The notes under the pieces: model-generated
The model's database searches: none
Told to the model about the DNA's origin: nothing
Seen by the model: the letters and a program-made list of their open reading frames with translations, nothing else
Made by a program: the position numbers and the translations under genes
NCBI RefSeq assembly: GCF_000003815.2
Contig: NC_049983.1
Span: 27,736,320-27,800,319, forward strand
Direction of reading: 5' to 3'
Length of the DNA: 64,000 nt
Origin: Branchiostoma floridae
Lineage: Eukaryota; Chordata; Leptocardii; Amphioxiformes; Branchiostomatidae
Shown here: positions 28,283 through 40,700 of the stretch, one piece after another
Position numbering within the stretch: the stretch's first letter is position 1
Layout of the letters: the number at the start of each line of letters is the position of its first letter

Positions 28283-28885
28283 CCCGACAGTCGTCACCCA
28301 ACGGCCTCTCCAAGCGTTTCACACGGCTCTGCGCCCTTCCCTGGTCTCCCTGACAGCACTGCTCACCACGGAAATATGACAGGAGATCCCCGGCTGAATC
28401 CTGGCGTGTCTGTGACAGTTTTGAGGAGATTTTAGAGATAAAATCGTTGATAATCGCGATATCACCACACCCGTTTGTCCATTCTCTCCACTGAACCACC
28501 GACAGGCATGACGGGAAACAGGCACAGGACCCGGATGTACATCGGCAAAACATTTTTCCCAAATATGCAAATAACTATTCTAACAATGTGAATTGAAAAA
28601 AAATAATTCATCTATTGAATAATCAAATCAGTTTCCGTTACCTACATACGATATAAGAAAACAACATAGATGGGAAGGATTTAAAGGATAAGTAGACTAT
28701 TTATAAACTATACCTGTATCATATTTCTGTGTTTCCATTCAGTTGTGTAACTCATTTCCATACTCGGGACAAGTCAATAGTGCCTTTGCAGTCCTGTCGG
28801 AGTTCGCGAGCGTGCAGGTCAACAACACCCGACTAAGAAACAACAAACAAGTAAACAACAACAGTTCCCGTGAGGACAGAGCGCC
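28283..28885. promoter_or_regulatory. head-to-head intergenic region between GNAI and ACAD9
   Basis: 603 bp separate the GNAI start codon (minus) from the ACAD9 start codon (plus), so both promoters must lie here unless a 5'UTR intron exists. An octamer motif ATGCAAAT lies at 28565-28572. The GNAI-proximal part is GC-rich and the middle is AT-rich. No clear TATA box is placed properly for either gene. The arrangement suggests a bidirectional promoter. Confidence 0.6.
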
Positions 28886-31800
28886 ATGCTGAGCTCGGGG
28901 AAGCTGCGGCCGGCGCTGCGGCTGGTCCGGCGTCCGTGGTGCGTCTCGGCCGGCGGGCTCCACACCTCGGGCCGCCGACTGCACAACCCCGACGAGGTCG
29001 ACCTGTTCGACTTTCGTTACACAACCCCCTTCGTCAAAAACCTGTTCGTCGGCAAGTTTATCCGGGTGAGTATTAAATTGAGGAAAGCTGTTGGTTGGTG
29101 AGTTATACTAAACTGTAATACTGTCCAGGGGACAAGTATATCCCTGTTTGCGGACTACGGAACGATAAGGGGAGGGGGGCTAAGGTTATGCTATGACGCA
29201 ACCCCCTTGAGGATGACACTGGAATGAAAGATCGGCTATGGGGGAGCAACGTTTAGCACGGTTTATGGTATGTGCACATGTACGTATGGGATTAAGATAA
29301 AGACTACCCACTGTCCTTACGGACTGATACCCAGTCTGTCCACCTTAGGACTGACACCCCCTCCCGACCCCCAGTCGGTCGACAGGGCCTAACCCCTCCC
29401 CCCAGTCTGTCCACAAACCCTGACCTCCCACCCAACTGCCTCCCCACCCCCAGTCTGTCCACAGGACCTGAGGGTGACACCTCCTTCCCTCCCTGTCCCA
29501 GTCCACAAGTCCCGATTCCCTACCCCCCTCTGTCCACAAGGATTGACATTGACACCCGCACCTCCCCCTACCTGTTTCATTTGTTGTTTATCTGGTTGTT
29601 ACCCAGGAACAATTGTTGACTTGTTTATTTGTTGTTTAGGAACAAGTGTTGACTTGTTTGTGTGTTTGTTCCCCAGGAACAAGTGTTGACTTGTTTGTTT
29701 GTTTGTTCCCCAGGAACAAGTGTTGACTTGTTTGTTTGTTTGTTCCCCAGGAACAAGTGTTGACTTGTTTGTTTGTTCCCCAGGAACAAGTGTTGACTTG
29801 TTTGTGTGTTTGTTCCCCAGGAACAAGTGTTGACTTGTTTGTTTGTTCCCCAGGAACAAGTGTTGACTTGTTTGTTTGTTTGTTTGTTTGTCCCCAGGAA
29901 CAAGTGTTGACTTGTTTGTTTGTTCCCCAGGAACAAGTGTTGACTTGTTTGTTTGTTCCCCAGGAACAAGTGTTGACTTGTTTGTTTGTTTGTTCCCCAG
30001 GAACAAGTGTTGACTTGTTTGTTTGTTCCCCAGGAACAAGTGTTGACTTGTTTGTGTGTTTGTTCCCCAGGAACAAGTGTTGACTTGTTTGTTTGTTCCC
30101 CAGGAACAAGTGTTGACTTGTTTGTTTGTTTGTTTGTTTGTTTGTCCCCAGGAACAAGTGTTGACTTGTTTGTTTGTTCCCCAGGAACAAGTGTTGACTT
30201 GTTTGTTTGTTCCCCAGGAACAAGTGTTGACTTGTTTGTTTGTTTGTTCCCCAGGAACAAGTGTTGACTTGTTTGTTTGTTCCCCAGGAACAAGTGTTGA
30301 CTTGTTTGTTTGTTCCCCAGGAACAAGTGTTGACTTGTTTGTTTGTTCCCCAGGAACAAGTGTTGACTTGTTTGTTTGTTTGTTCCCCAGGAACAAGTGT
30401 TGACTTGTTTGTTTGTCCCCAGGAACAAGTGTTGACTTGTTTATTTATTTCTTTGTTTGTCCCCAGGAACAAGTGTTCCCGTTCCCCCGACTGAACCAGT
30501 CAGACTATGACCAGCTGCAGCAGATGGTGGACCCGGTGGAACGGTACTTCAAGGATGACGGTGAGTCCAGCCTTCTCGCTAAAATCCCTTTGTAACTTTG
30601 GAAGGAGGCTGTAGCTTCCCTGAGTCCAGCTGTCTCTCTAAAAACCCTCCATAAAGTTGGAGAGAGGCCTCAGCTTCCCTGAAATTCGGAACATTGCATC
30701 AAGTCTTCATAATCATGATAATGCATGATGTTAGATGTGACTGGTCATTCGGTGTAATATAAACAGCTGCTGCCGCACCGCGTGCCACCGGCTATATAGA
30801 TACAGATACAGATGTATATAAATTCATAAAATTTGTTTGTTTACTTGTTAACTTCATACACACCCACTGTACTGTACTTGTATTGTAAATGACTTACCAA
30901 GCTTAATCATATAGATGGAAAAAGGACTAATGCCATGTCATTGTAAGAAACCCTCATCTTCAGGTGTAGTATGTGGGAAAGGACAAGCTCAAGCCAACTG
31001 TTCACACTTACGCCACATCTTCAGAAAAGACGCTGGAGCCGCATGTTCCCTGTTTAGGAACTTTATTCGAACAAGTGGGCTTGAGGTTGTCCTTCCCCAC
31101 ATACTATACCTCATCTACAAGTGTTGCCATTAGAGACTGTTATATGTGAAGCAACATCTGTACATGTATGTCATGAGATGTTTTGCTGTAGATAGTTTCT
31201 GACTGTTTCCTGTGTTGCTGCTTGCAGTGGACTCTGCGCAGATCGACATTGACGCCAAAATCCCTGCAGAAACCCTGCAAGGCCTGAAGGACCTGGGACT
31301 GTTCGGGATGCAGGTGCCAATGGAGTACGGTACGTTTGTTTGTTTGTTTGTTTGTTTATATCCCCATGGAAACCCTGCAAGGTCTGAAGGACCTGGGACT
31401 GTTCGGCATGCAGGTGCCAATGGAGTACGGTACGTTTGTTTGTTTGTTTGTTTGTTTGTTTATATCCCCATGGAAACCCTGCAGGGTCTGAAGGACCTGG
31501 GTCTGTTCGGGATGCAGGTGCCAATAGAGTACGGTACGTTTGTTTGTTTGTTTGTTTGTTTGTTTATATCCCCATGGAAACCCTGCACGGTCTGAAGGAC
31601 CTGGGACTGTTCGGCATGCAGGTGCCAATAGAGTATGGTACGTTTGTTTGTTTGTTTGTTTGTTTATATCCCCATGGAAACCCTGCAGGGCCTGAAGGAC
31701 CTGGGTCTGTTTGGGATGCAGGTGCCGCTAGAGTGCGGTACGTTTGTTTGTTTGTTTGTTTGTTTGTTTGTTTATATCCCCATGGAAACCCTGCAGGGCC

Positions 31801-32469
31801 TGAAGGACCTGGGTCTGTTCGGGATGCAGGTGCCGCTAGAGTGCGGTACGTTTGTTTGTTTATATTTTTGGCTTGACACTTGTCATCTGATGTAGTATTG
31901 ACTGTTATTTGACATAGTCTTCAGCACTTACATACTCACACTCAGTGTCCGGGTTATCGTCTGTTCCTCCCATCTTCTCCTTTGGCAGGGTTAGACACGC
32001 TGTACTGGCCTGACAGCCCAGGGAAAGTCTAAGTGCCAATCAGCCATACTTGCTTAATCAGGCTCATGAGGTATTTTCCATGGTCCATGCATGGATACTT
32101 TTTACTGAAAAAGAGAATTACTGCCTTGCTGAGGGTTACGCTATGTGCCAGGTGCCTAGTTCTCTTTCCTGCAGAGTAATGCTGTGTAGATAAAGTGAGG
32201 ACAGCTTGAAATTACAGATCCAGGACTGACGTATCCTCTGCTTCCATGCCATGTAGGTGGGCTGGGCCTGTCCAACACAGAGTACGCCCGTCTGGGTGAG
32301 ATCACAGCCATCGACGGGGCGATCGCGGTGACCTTGGCGGCGCACCAGGCCATCGGGCTGAAGGGCATCCTCATCGCGGGAAACGACGAGCAAAAGACAA
32401 AGTACCTCCCGAAGCTGGCGACGGGCGAGCACGTGGCGGCCTTCGCGCTGACCGAGCCTTCCAGGTGAG

Positions 32470-32523
<54 letters not shown>

Positions 32524-34544
32524 TGTTATGTTACCCCCTATGTTATGTTATTGGGTGGGCTGCCTACTCTCTCTTTGCAGCCAGGGGAAGAACCATCAGG
32601 AATCAGATATTGTCTGCTCTAGATTATGAATTATAGATAGAATCTGAGCATGGAGATTTCTTTATTGCATTTTTTCCCCAGGGAGATAAATGTATAATAC
32701 ATGGTGTAATCGACATTAGTGAAATGAAATCTAACACAAGAAATACTTAACAAAATGTACTACTGAATATCTAAGTTGTAGTAGCTTCTTCTCTCTTTTT
32801 AAAAGATATAGCAACATAGTTTCATATGTTTATGGTATTTTCTTCACAAGAAACTTGTACTGTATCAGGTGCATTTAGAAACTGTTGGCAACTGTAAACA
32901 GTTTTCCCTGTAAAGGTAAGTTCAAGTCAGAAGCCTCCCTAAACTGAACAACCCCAAAATTATGGACTTTCTGTTATGAACACTTTTGCTTCAGCCTTGA
33001 CATGACTGATTTTGTTTGTCATTCCCGCAGCGGAAGTGACGCTGCTTCGATCCAGACGCGAGCGACTCTTAGCGACGACGGAAAACATTTCCTACTGAAC
33101 GGGGGAAAGGTGGGTAATCTCTCCCTTCTGTCACAGGGCAGAGATTCTTCTTCCTTTTGTAGTAAATAACATTGGCAGCATTATTATTAGATACAACTTG
33201 TAAACAAATAGTACTGTCGACTCTGCACTGTTGACCACCTCTGCGTAAGGACCACCTGCTTCGATCCAGACGCGAGCGACTCTTAGCGACGACGGAAAAC
33301 ATTTCCTACTGAACGGGGGAAAGGTGGGTAATCTCTCCCTTCTGTCACAGGGCAGAGATTCTTCTTCCTTTTGTAGTAAATAACATTGGCAGCATTATTA
33401 TTAGATACAACTTGTAAACAAATAGTACTGTCGACTCTGCACTGTTGACCACCTCTGCATAAGGACCACCTGAGCATTGTGGTCACTTTTTCAAGCTTCC
33501 TTCGATTATTTTTCCCATTGAAACCAAGTTGCGAACTCAAGTATCACTTTCTGATTTTTTCTTCTTCCTTGCACCATGAGAGAGTGGGGCCAACTGCAGG
33601 GCTTAAGTGTGCAGGCACTGATACAGTATAGGCCTTCAGGACTATATAATTATATAAGCAGCTGCCCTGCCTTAATCCGTAGGTACAACCCTCAATCATA
33701 CCCCAGCAGAGGTGGTTAGAACTTAGAGGGTTCTCACCAGGATTTTGTCACAGCATTGGGAACACTAAGAAATTCTGCTTCTTGCATTTTGAGGCTCAAA
33801 TTTAGTGAAATAAATTTATGTTACAAAAAAGAAAAAAACAGAAAAGTCCGGATCCCCTTCACTGGTTTAAAAACAGCGTAAAGCCCAAATCACTGAGCTT
33901 AGGGGATCCAAATCACAGCGTAAGAGCCTGACGAGAACAAGAAAAAGACCCAAGCATTGAGAACCCAGTGTTTAGTGTCCAATTGTCTACAGTGATCTTT
34001 TCTTCAATTAATGAAGTGGTCACCGTGACAGGTTTGACTGACTTATGTCCATAAAAATATGCACAGATATGTAATTTTCCTATTTTCTCACCCGACCTTC
34101 CCAACTTTTTTCTTCGAATGATTTCTGTCTCTCCTCAGATCTGGATCTCGAATGGCGGCATCGCTGACGTCTTCACGGTGTTTGCCAAGACAGAGGTCGT
34201 GGACAGCGCGTCCGGCAAGGTCAAGGACAAGGTCACGGCCTTCATCGTGGAGCGGAGTTTTGGCGGGATCACGAGCGGCAAGCCGGAGGACAAGCTGGGG
34301 ATCCGGGGGTCCAACAGTAGGTGGAACATAACTTTCATGTACATGTTCACTCACTCTCTCTTTCTCTCTCTGTCTCTCTCTGTCTCTCTCACAATCTGGG
34401 GGTCCAACAGTAGGTGGAACGTTATTATGCAGACATTCATGTACAGGCTCTCTCTGTCTCTCGCTCTCTCTCACAAGCTGGGGATCCGGGGATCCAACAG
34501 TAGGTGGAACATAACTTTCATGTACATGTTCACTCACTCACTCG

Positions 34545-34579
<35 letters not shown>

Positions 34580-34745
34580 AAACTGGGCATCTGGGGTCCA
34601 ACAGTAGGTGGAACGTTATTATGCAGACATTCATGTACAGGCTCTCTCTGTCTCTCTCTCTCTCTCTCACAAGCTGGGGATCCGGGGGTCCAACAGTAGG
34701 TGGAACATTATTGTGCTGATATACATGTACATGTGTCTCTCTTTC

Positions 34746-34780
<35 letters not shown>

Positions 34781-37700
34781 GCCTGTACAAGTAACAACTC
34801 CAATTTTAGCTGCTCTGATCTGCTCAATGGAGATTTCAATTAGGGTGGGCTTTTTTACGTTTGAATCTGTCATTATTTTCAGCATCTAACTCCTCACCTG
34901 TGTTTCTCAGCGTGCACCGTGCACTTTGAAGACACGCCCGTCCCGGTGGAGAACGTCCTTGGAGAGGTCGGCGGGGGTTTCAAGGTCGCCATGAACATCT
35001 TAAATGGCGGGCGGTTCAGTATGGGCAGCAGCGGCGCCGGCATCGTCAAGAAGCTGATTGGTCAGTGAAAACTGTTAGAAGCTGATTGGTCAGTGAAAAC
35101 TGTTAGAAGCTGATTAGTCAGTGACTGTTAGAAGCTGATTGGTCAGTGAAACATGTAGTGTTTGAAGCTGATTGGTCGGTGAAAACTGTTAGAAGCTGAT
35201 TGGTCAGAAAAACTGTTAGAAGCTGATTGGTCAGTGAAAACTTTTAGAAGCTGATTGGTCAGTCAAAACATTTAGAAACTGATCAGTGCAAACTGTTAGA
35301 AGCAGATCGTAGAAGCTGATTGGTCAGCGAAAATTGTAAAAAGCTGATTGGTCAGAGAAAACTTTTAGAAGCTGATTGGTCAGTGACAAACTGTTAAAGC
35401 TGATTGGTCAGTGAAACATGTAGTGTTTGAAGCTGATTGGTCAGTGAAAACTGTTAGAAGCTGATTGGTCAGGGAAAACTGTTAGAACAGAAGCAGACTG
35501 GTCAGTAAAATTGCTAAAACGTGTTAAGAGCTGAATGGAAAGTGTTAGAAGCAGGTAGTCAGTAGTACATACAGGAGAAACACATCAACTTTTGTTTTTG
35601 TTTGAAAATTGGCTCTTTAGTTAGAGGTTGTTGAGTGTATCGCTGATCCTGCTGGTATGTTGTTGACTGTCTCCTTCCTGTTCCAGAACAAACAGCAGAA
35701 CACGCCACAAGTCGTGTACAGTTCAACAAGAAGCTGATGGAGTTCCCACTCATTCAGGTAGGGGGAGCTGCAGGACTGTGTCATTAGGGGTGGGCCAACA
35801 AAACTCATCTCTATCATTTACCCATTCTGACGGCAAAAACTCAGTCTTTGTGACTTCATCTAACCACTATTGGTATTAAGTCCAGTCACAAATTTGCATG
35901 GAAAAGAATGGCTCTTCCTTCTGCTTAGAAAGTCACAACAGTCCATTAATTTTTTTTCCATTTGGGTTGACAGGAATACTTTGATTAAAGGGGAGCTGTA
36001 TGTTTTATTGACAGTAGAAGTGTGATTGACAGGAGCTGTATATTTGATTGACAGTAGAAGTTTGATTGACAGGAGCTGTATATTTGATTGACAGTGGAAG
36101 TTTGATAGACAGAAGTTTGACTGACAGGACCTGTATACTTGATTGACAGGAGAAGTTTGCCAAGGTGGCGTTGCGAGCCTATGCCATGGTTGTCAGGAGC
36201 TGTTTGATTGACAGGACCTGTATACTTGATTGACAGGAGAAGTTTGCCGAGGTGGCGTTGCGAGCCTATGCCATGGTTGTCAGGAGCTGTTTGATTGACA
36301 GGACCTGTATACTTGATTGACAGGAGAAGTTTGCCGAGGTGGCGTTGCGAGCCTATGCCATGGTTGTCAGGAGCTGTTTGATTGACAGGACCTGTATACT
36401 TGATTGACAGGAGAAGTTTGCTGAGATGGCGTTACGAGCCTATGCCATGGTTGTCAGGAGAAGTTTGATTGACAGGAGCTGTATACTTGATTGACAGGAG
36501 AAGTTTGCTGAGATGGCGTTACGAGCCTATGCCATGGTTGTCAGGAGAAGTTTGATTGACAGGAGGTGTATATTTGATTGACAGGAGAAGTTTGCTGAGA
36601 TGGCGTTGCGAGCCTATGCCATGGAGAGCATGGCGTACCTGACGGCCGGCATCATGGACCGCTGGCCGGGCGGAGACCCCGACTGCTCCGTGGAGGCTGC
36701 CATGGTCAAGGTCAGTTTACTCTCAAGGTCAAGAACTGTACTGAACAGTTTATGGCAGATAATGGTAACCCCATGTTGTCTCCATGGTAACTGATGTTTT
36801 CTCCATGGTAACTGATGTTGTCTCCATGGTAACTGATGTTGCCTCCATGGTAACTGATGTTGTCTCCATGGTAACCCCATGTTGTCTCCATGGTAACTGA
36901 TGTTGTCTCCATGGTAACCCCATGTTGTCTCCATGATAACGGATGTTGTCTCCATGATTACTGATCTTGTCTCCATGGTAACGGATGTTGTCTCCATGAT
37001 AACGGATGTTGTCTCCATGATGACTGATGTTGTCTCCATGGTAACAGGTGTACAGTTCGGAGAGCGTGTGGACCAGCGTGAGTGAAGCGCTGCAGGTGCT
37101 GGGAGGCCTGGGCTACATGATAACTGATGTTGTCTCCATGGTAACCGATGTTGTCTCCATGGTAACAGATGTTGTCTGCATGGTAACAGGTGTACAGTTC
37201 GGAGAGCGTGTGGTCCAGTGTTAGCGAGGCCCTGCAGGTGCTGGGAGGCCTGGGCTACATGATAACCGATGTCTCCATGGTAACTGATGTTGTCTCCATG
37301 GTAACGGATGTTGTCTCCATGATAACTGATGTTGTCTCCATGGTAACAGATGTTGTCTCCATGGTAACAGGTGTACAGTTCAGAGAGCGTGTGGTCCAGC
37401 GTTAGTGAGGCCCTGCAGGTGCTGGGAGGACTGGGCTACATGAAGGAGTATCCGTACGAGCGCTACCTGAGAGACGCGAGGATCCTCATGATATTTGAGG
37501 TCAGTTGTAGGGCTGAACATATAAACATCATATACAACCTGAACTATCTTTAGTGTCACTGACGAAAAAAAGTTGATACTAGGAGTTTTTTTGCACAACC
37601 AGTTTTCTCTTACTGACATTTCGATGTCTGTCAGACATCTTCCTCAGAGCTTCTAACTGGTGTTCTGCTTCTCACTGCTATATGTAGTGGCGAGAAGGTG

Positions 37701-40700
37701 AACTTCAGTTAAAAGATCTGAGGAAGATGTCTGACTGATGTTGAAATGTCAGCAATTGAGAAAAAACTGATTGTGTGAAAGAAAACTTTCATGTCCTGTG
37801 ATCTACCATCCTGATGAAATTATTTTTGGAAGATTAGTGGATACTATCTAAAACTTCTGACCATTTCCAAAATCATATCCAGTTGCTTGAGTAACTGCTT
37901 TTTGGATGATGTTGATTGTGTTGATGGTGATGATGGTTATGATGATGATGGTGTTGATGGTGGTGTTGATGATGAAAAATGATTGCATGTTTGTTTGTTT
38001 GTTTGTTTGTTTGTTTTTCCAGGGGACCAATGAAATCCTGCGCATGTACATCGCCCTGGTGGGAATGAAGTTTGCTGGAGACATACTGAAGGAGAAACTC
38101 AAGTGAGAAGTTTAGATTTCTAAACCTACTTCAGAATTTGCAAAAGACACAAGTTGCAGGGCAATAGCAAATAGAGGGCCCTTTACAAAGAGTATCGCTA
38201 GTATATATTACATGTATGTTTATACAGTTTGATGTGACTTGTCCCCCAGGCAGCTAAAGTGATGGAATACTGGCTGGATTCTGCAGTGCTAAGCCATTCT
38301 GGTAGGGGGTGCTATTATGTGCTGATGTTATGATATTAATCCATTTTTAGGAGCTTAAGCATGGAAACACTATGAAAACACTATGAAGTTCTCGTACAGC
38401 ACGGCATCTAAAGCCAAAGACAGGCCAGGCAACGTTAAGGCCTCCAATGCTAGCATCGAGAGTTCAAGTTATGATATTCGACCAAAGAACGGTCTTGCGA
38501 CACCCAACAACACATTTATTATGTCAACATTGAACTGTAGAACTCTTGCCCATAAATCTCCAAAAGCTGAACTAAACAAGCTCATGTCTGACGTCAAGAT
38601 ATCAGCTGTGTGCATTCAGGAACATCGTGTCATGCACAAGAGTGAAGACCCAGACATCATAGCCCATGATCTTGGCACCAATACTCTCTTCACTACATCT
38701 GCACTAAAGAACGCGGCCAACGCGACGATTGGCGGAGTTGGAATTGCTGTTTGTTCTTCCTTGTTACCTCTAGTTACATCTGTTGAGAAGATCTCAGATC
38801 GCATAGTTGTAATGAGTATCAGGGGCAACCCAAAAACTATTCTGGTGTCGTGCCACTCTCCACACAGTGACAGGCCGGAGTGCGAGGTGGAAGAGTTTTA
38901 CTCTACCCTGAATTCTTTTGTTCAGTCCACACCGCTACATGCCATGTTACTTATTGGTGGGGATTTCAACGCCAGGATAGATGGCAAATTCTCGTTCCAC
39001 CAAATACCAAATCGTAACGGAGGCTACCTATTAGACCTTGTTAACCGAAACAACCTCATCGTGGGCAACACTTCATTCCAAAAACCTAAGAATAGACTGT
39101 GGACTTGGAGATCTCCAAATGGTAACCTAGCCCAGATCGACTTCTGTCTCTTCAGAAAGCGGTGGAGGAACAGCATCAAGGACTGCCAAGCTTTCAACTC
39201 CTCCAATCCCATTGGCTCCGATCACAGAATGGTCTCCACCAAGATCCGTCTTAGTGTCCGTAAGCCCAAAACCATGTCATGCACTAAGTTGTATTGGCGA
39301 GCTTTAAGAGAAGACCACGAGCTTGCAAGCACAATTGATGATGACATTGCCCATACGTATGCTAATCTACCAGATCAGCAGAAATCCTACTCTTCTTTTG
39401 TAGAAATCTGTAACAAAGTAGGCAGCAAGAGGCTTCCACGGAAACCACCTCGTGACCCTGATCCAGTAGATACCATTCAAGTGTCGATTGCACGCCGGGC
39501 TACCCTTCGTTCGTCCACTAAAGATGTTCAAACTGCCCAGATCCAGCTTAAAAAGACTTACGATAGATGTGAAGAAGATAGAATCATTAAGACACTTCAG
39601 ACTTTCGAAGCAAGCTCAGCCCCAGAGCATCTGAGAGCATGGAAGCTAGTGCGCGAGCTATCTGGTAAAAGATCAGGCGTGATCTTTATCCAGGGAGAAG
39701 ACAGACTCAACACCTGGAAAAATCACTTCTCCAAGCTCCTTAACAATGATGTCCCTCAGTCCAGCTCCACTGGAGTTCCGATCACCCCAGTATTTGACAC
39801 TAACTACAACATTAGCTGCGATCCCTTCACTCAGGGTGAAGTTGACATAGCTCTGAAGCAAATGAAAGCCGGAAAAGCCCCGGGACTGGACGGCCTGCCA
39901 TTAGAAGTGTGGCAACTTCCCAAAGCTAGGCAGTTCCTAACCAACTTTTGCAACCAAACTCTGTCTGGAAACAGGCCGGATGAGTGGGGATTGTCGGGTA
40001 TAGTCCCAGTCCCAAAGAAGGGAAACCTTACCCTTCCTGACAACTACAGGGGCATATCCCTCACTCAGATAGCCGCAAAAGTGTACAACCGCCTTCTGCT
40101 CAACAGAATAAGGCCAGTTGTTGATAAGCTCTTACGCCCCAATCAGAACGGCTTTCGTCCCTCACGCTCAACGTCAGCTCAAATCCTGGCCCTACGCCGA
40201 ATCGTTGAAGAGGTGCAGAACCACCAAAAAGAGGCAGTGCTCATTTTCATCGACTTCAAAAAAGCGTTTGATTCGATCAACCGCATCACAATGTTCAAGA
40301 TCCTTGCAGCCTATGGTGTGCCCACGCCTATAGTCGACGCAATCAGGGTAATGTACGCTAACACCATCGCTACAGTCCTCACCCCTGAAGGTGAAACTGA
40401 CACCTTCAACATCAATACTGGTGTCCTGCAGGGTGATCCCCTGGCCCCATTTCTCTTCTTTGTTGCATTGGACTATGCACTGCGCAAGGCTGTCAATACC
40501 AACGACGGCCTCACTCTGAGGAGAAGACAGAGCTCGCGTCACCCAGCTGTGGTTTTGCCGGATTTAGACTTCGCGGATGACATCTGCCTGCTTGAAGATA
40601 CTATCCGTGCTGCACAAGTCTTTCTACACCGTGTAGAGTCTGCCACCCAGGAGATTGGTCTACTCCTAAATGCGTCTAAGACCATGGTCATGCACATCAA

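Noticed and set aside
29599-30472. Three overlapping long minus-strand open frames (265-278 codons, Thr/Asn/Lys-Gln rich) and several plus-strand frames
   Set aside because: They are produced by the 32/36-bp minisatellite, which has no stop in several frames. The unit is not a multiple of three, and all frames are open alike.
34088-34885. Open frames rich in Ser/Leu (plus) or Arg/Glu (minus)
   Set aside because: Generated by the (CT)n microsatellite between exon 6 junction repeats.
36614-37039. 141-codon minus-strand frame with [12 protein letters not shown] repeats
   Set aside because: Antisense of the CCATGGTAAC minisatellite and of exon 9.
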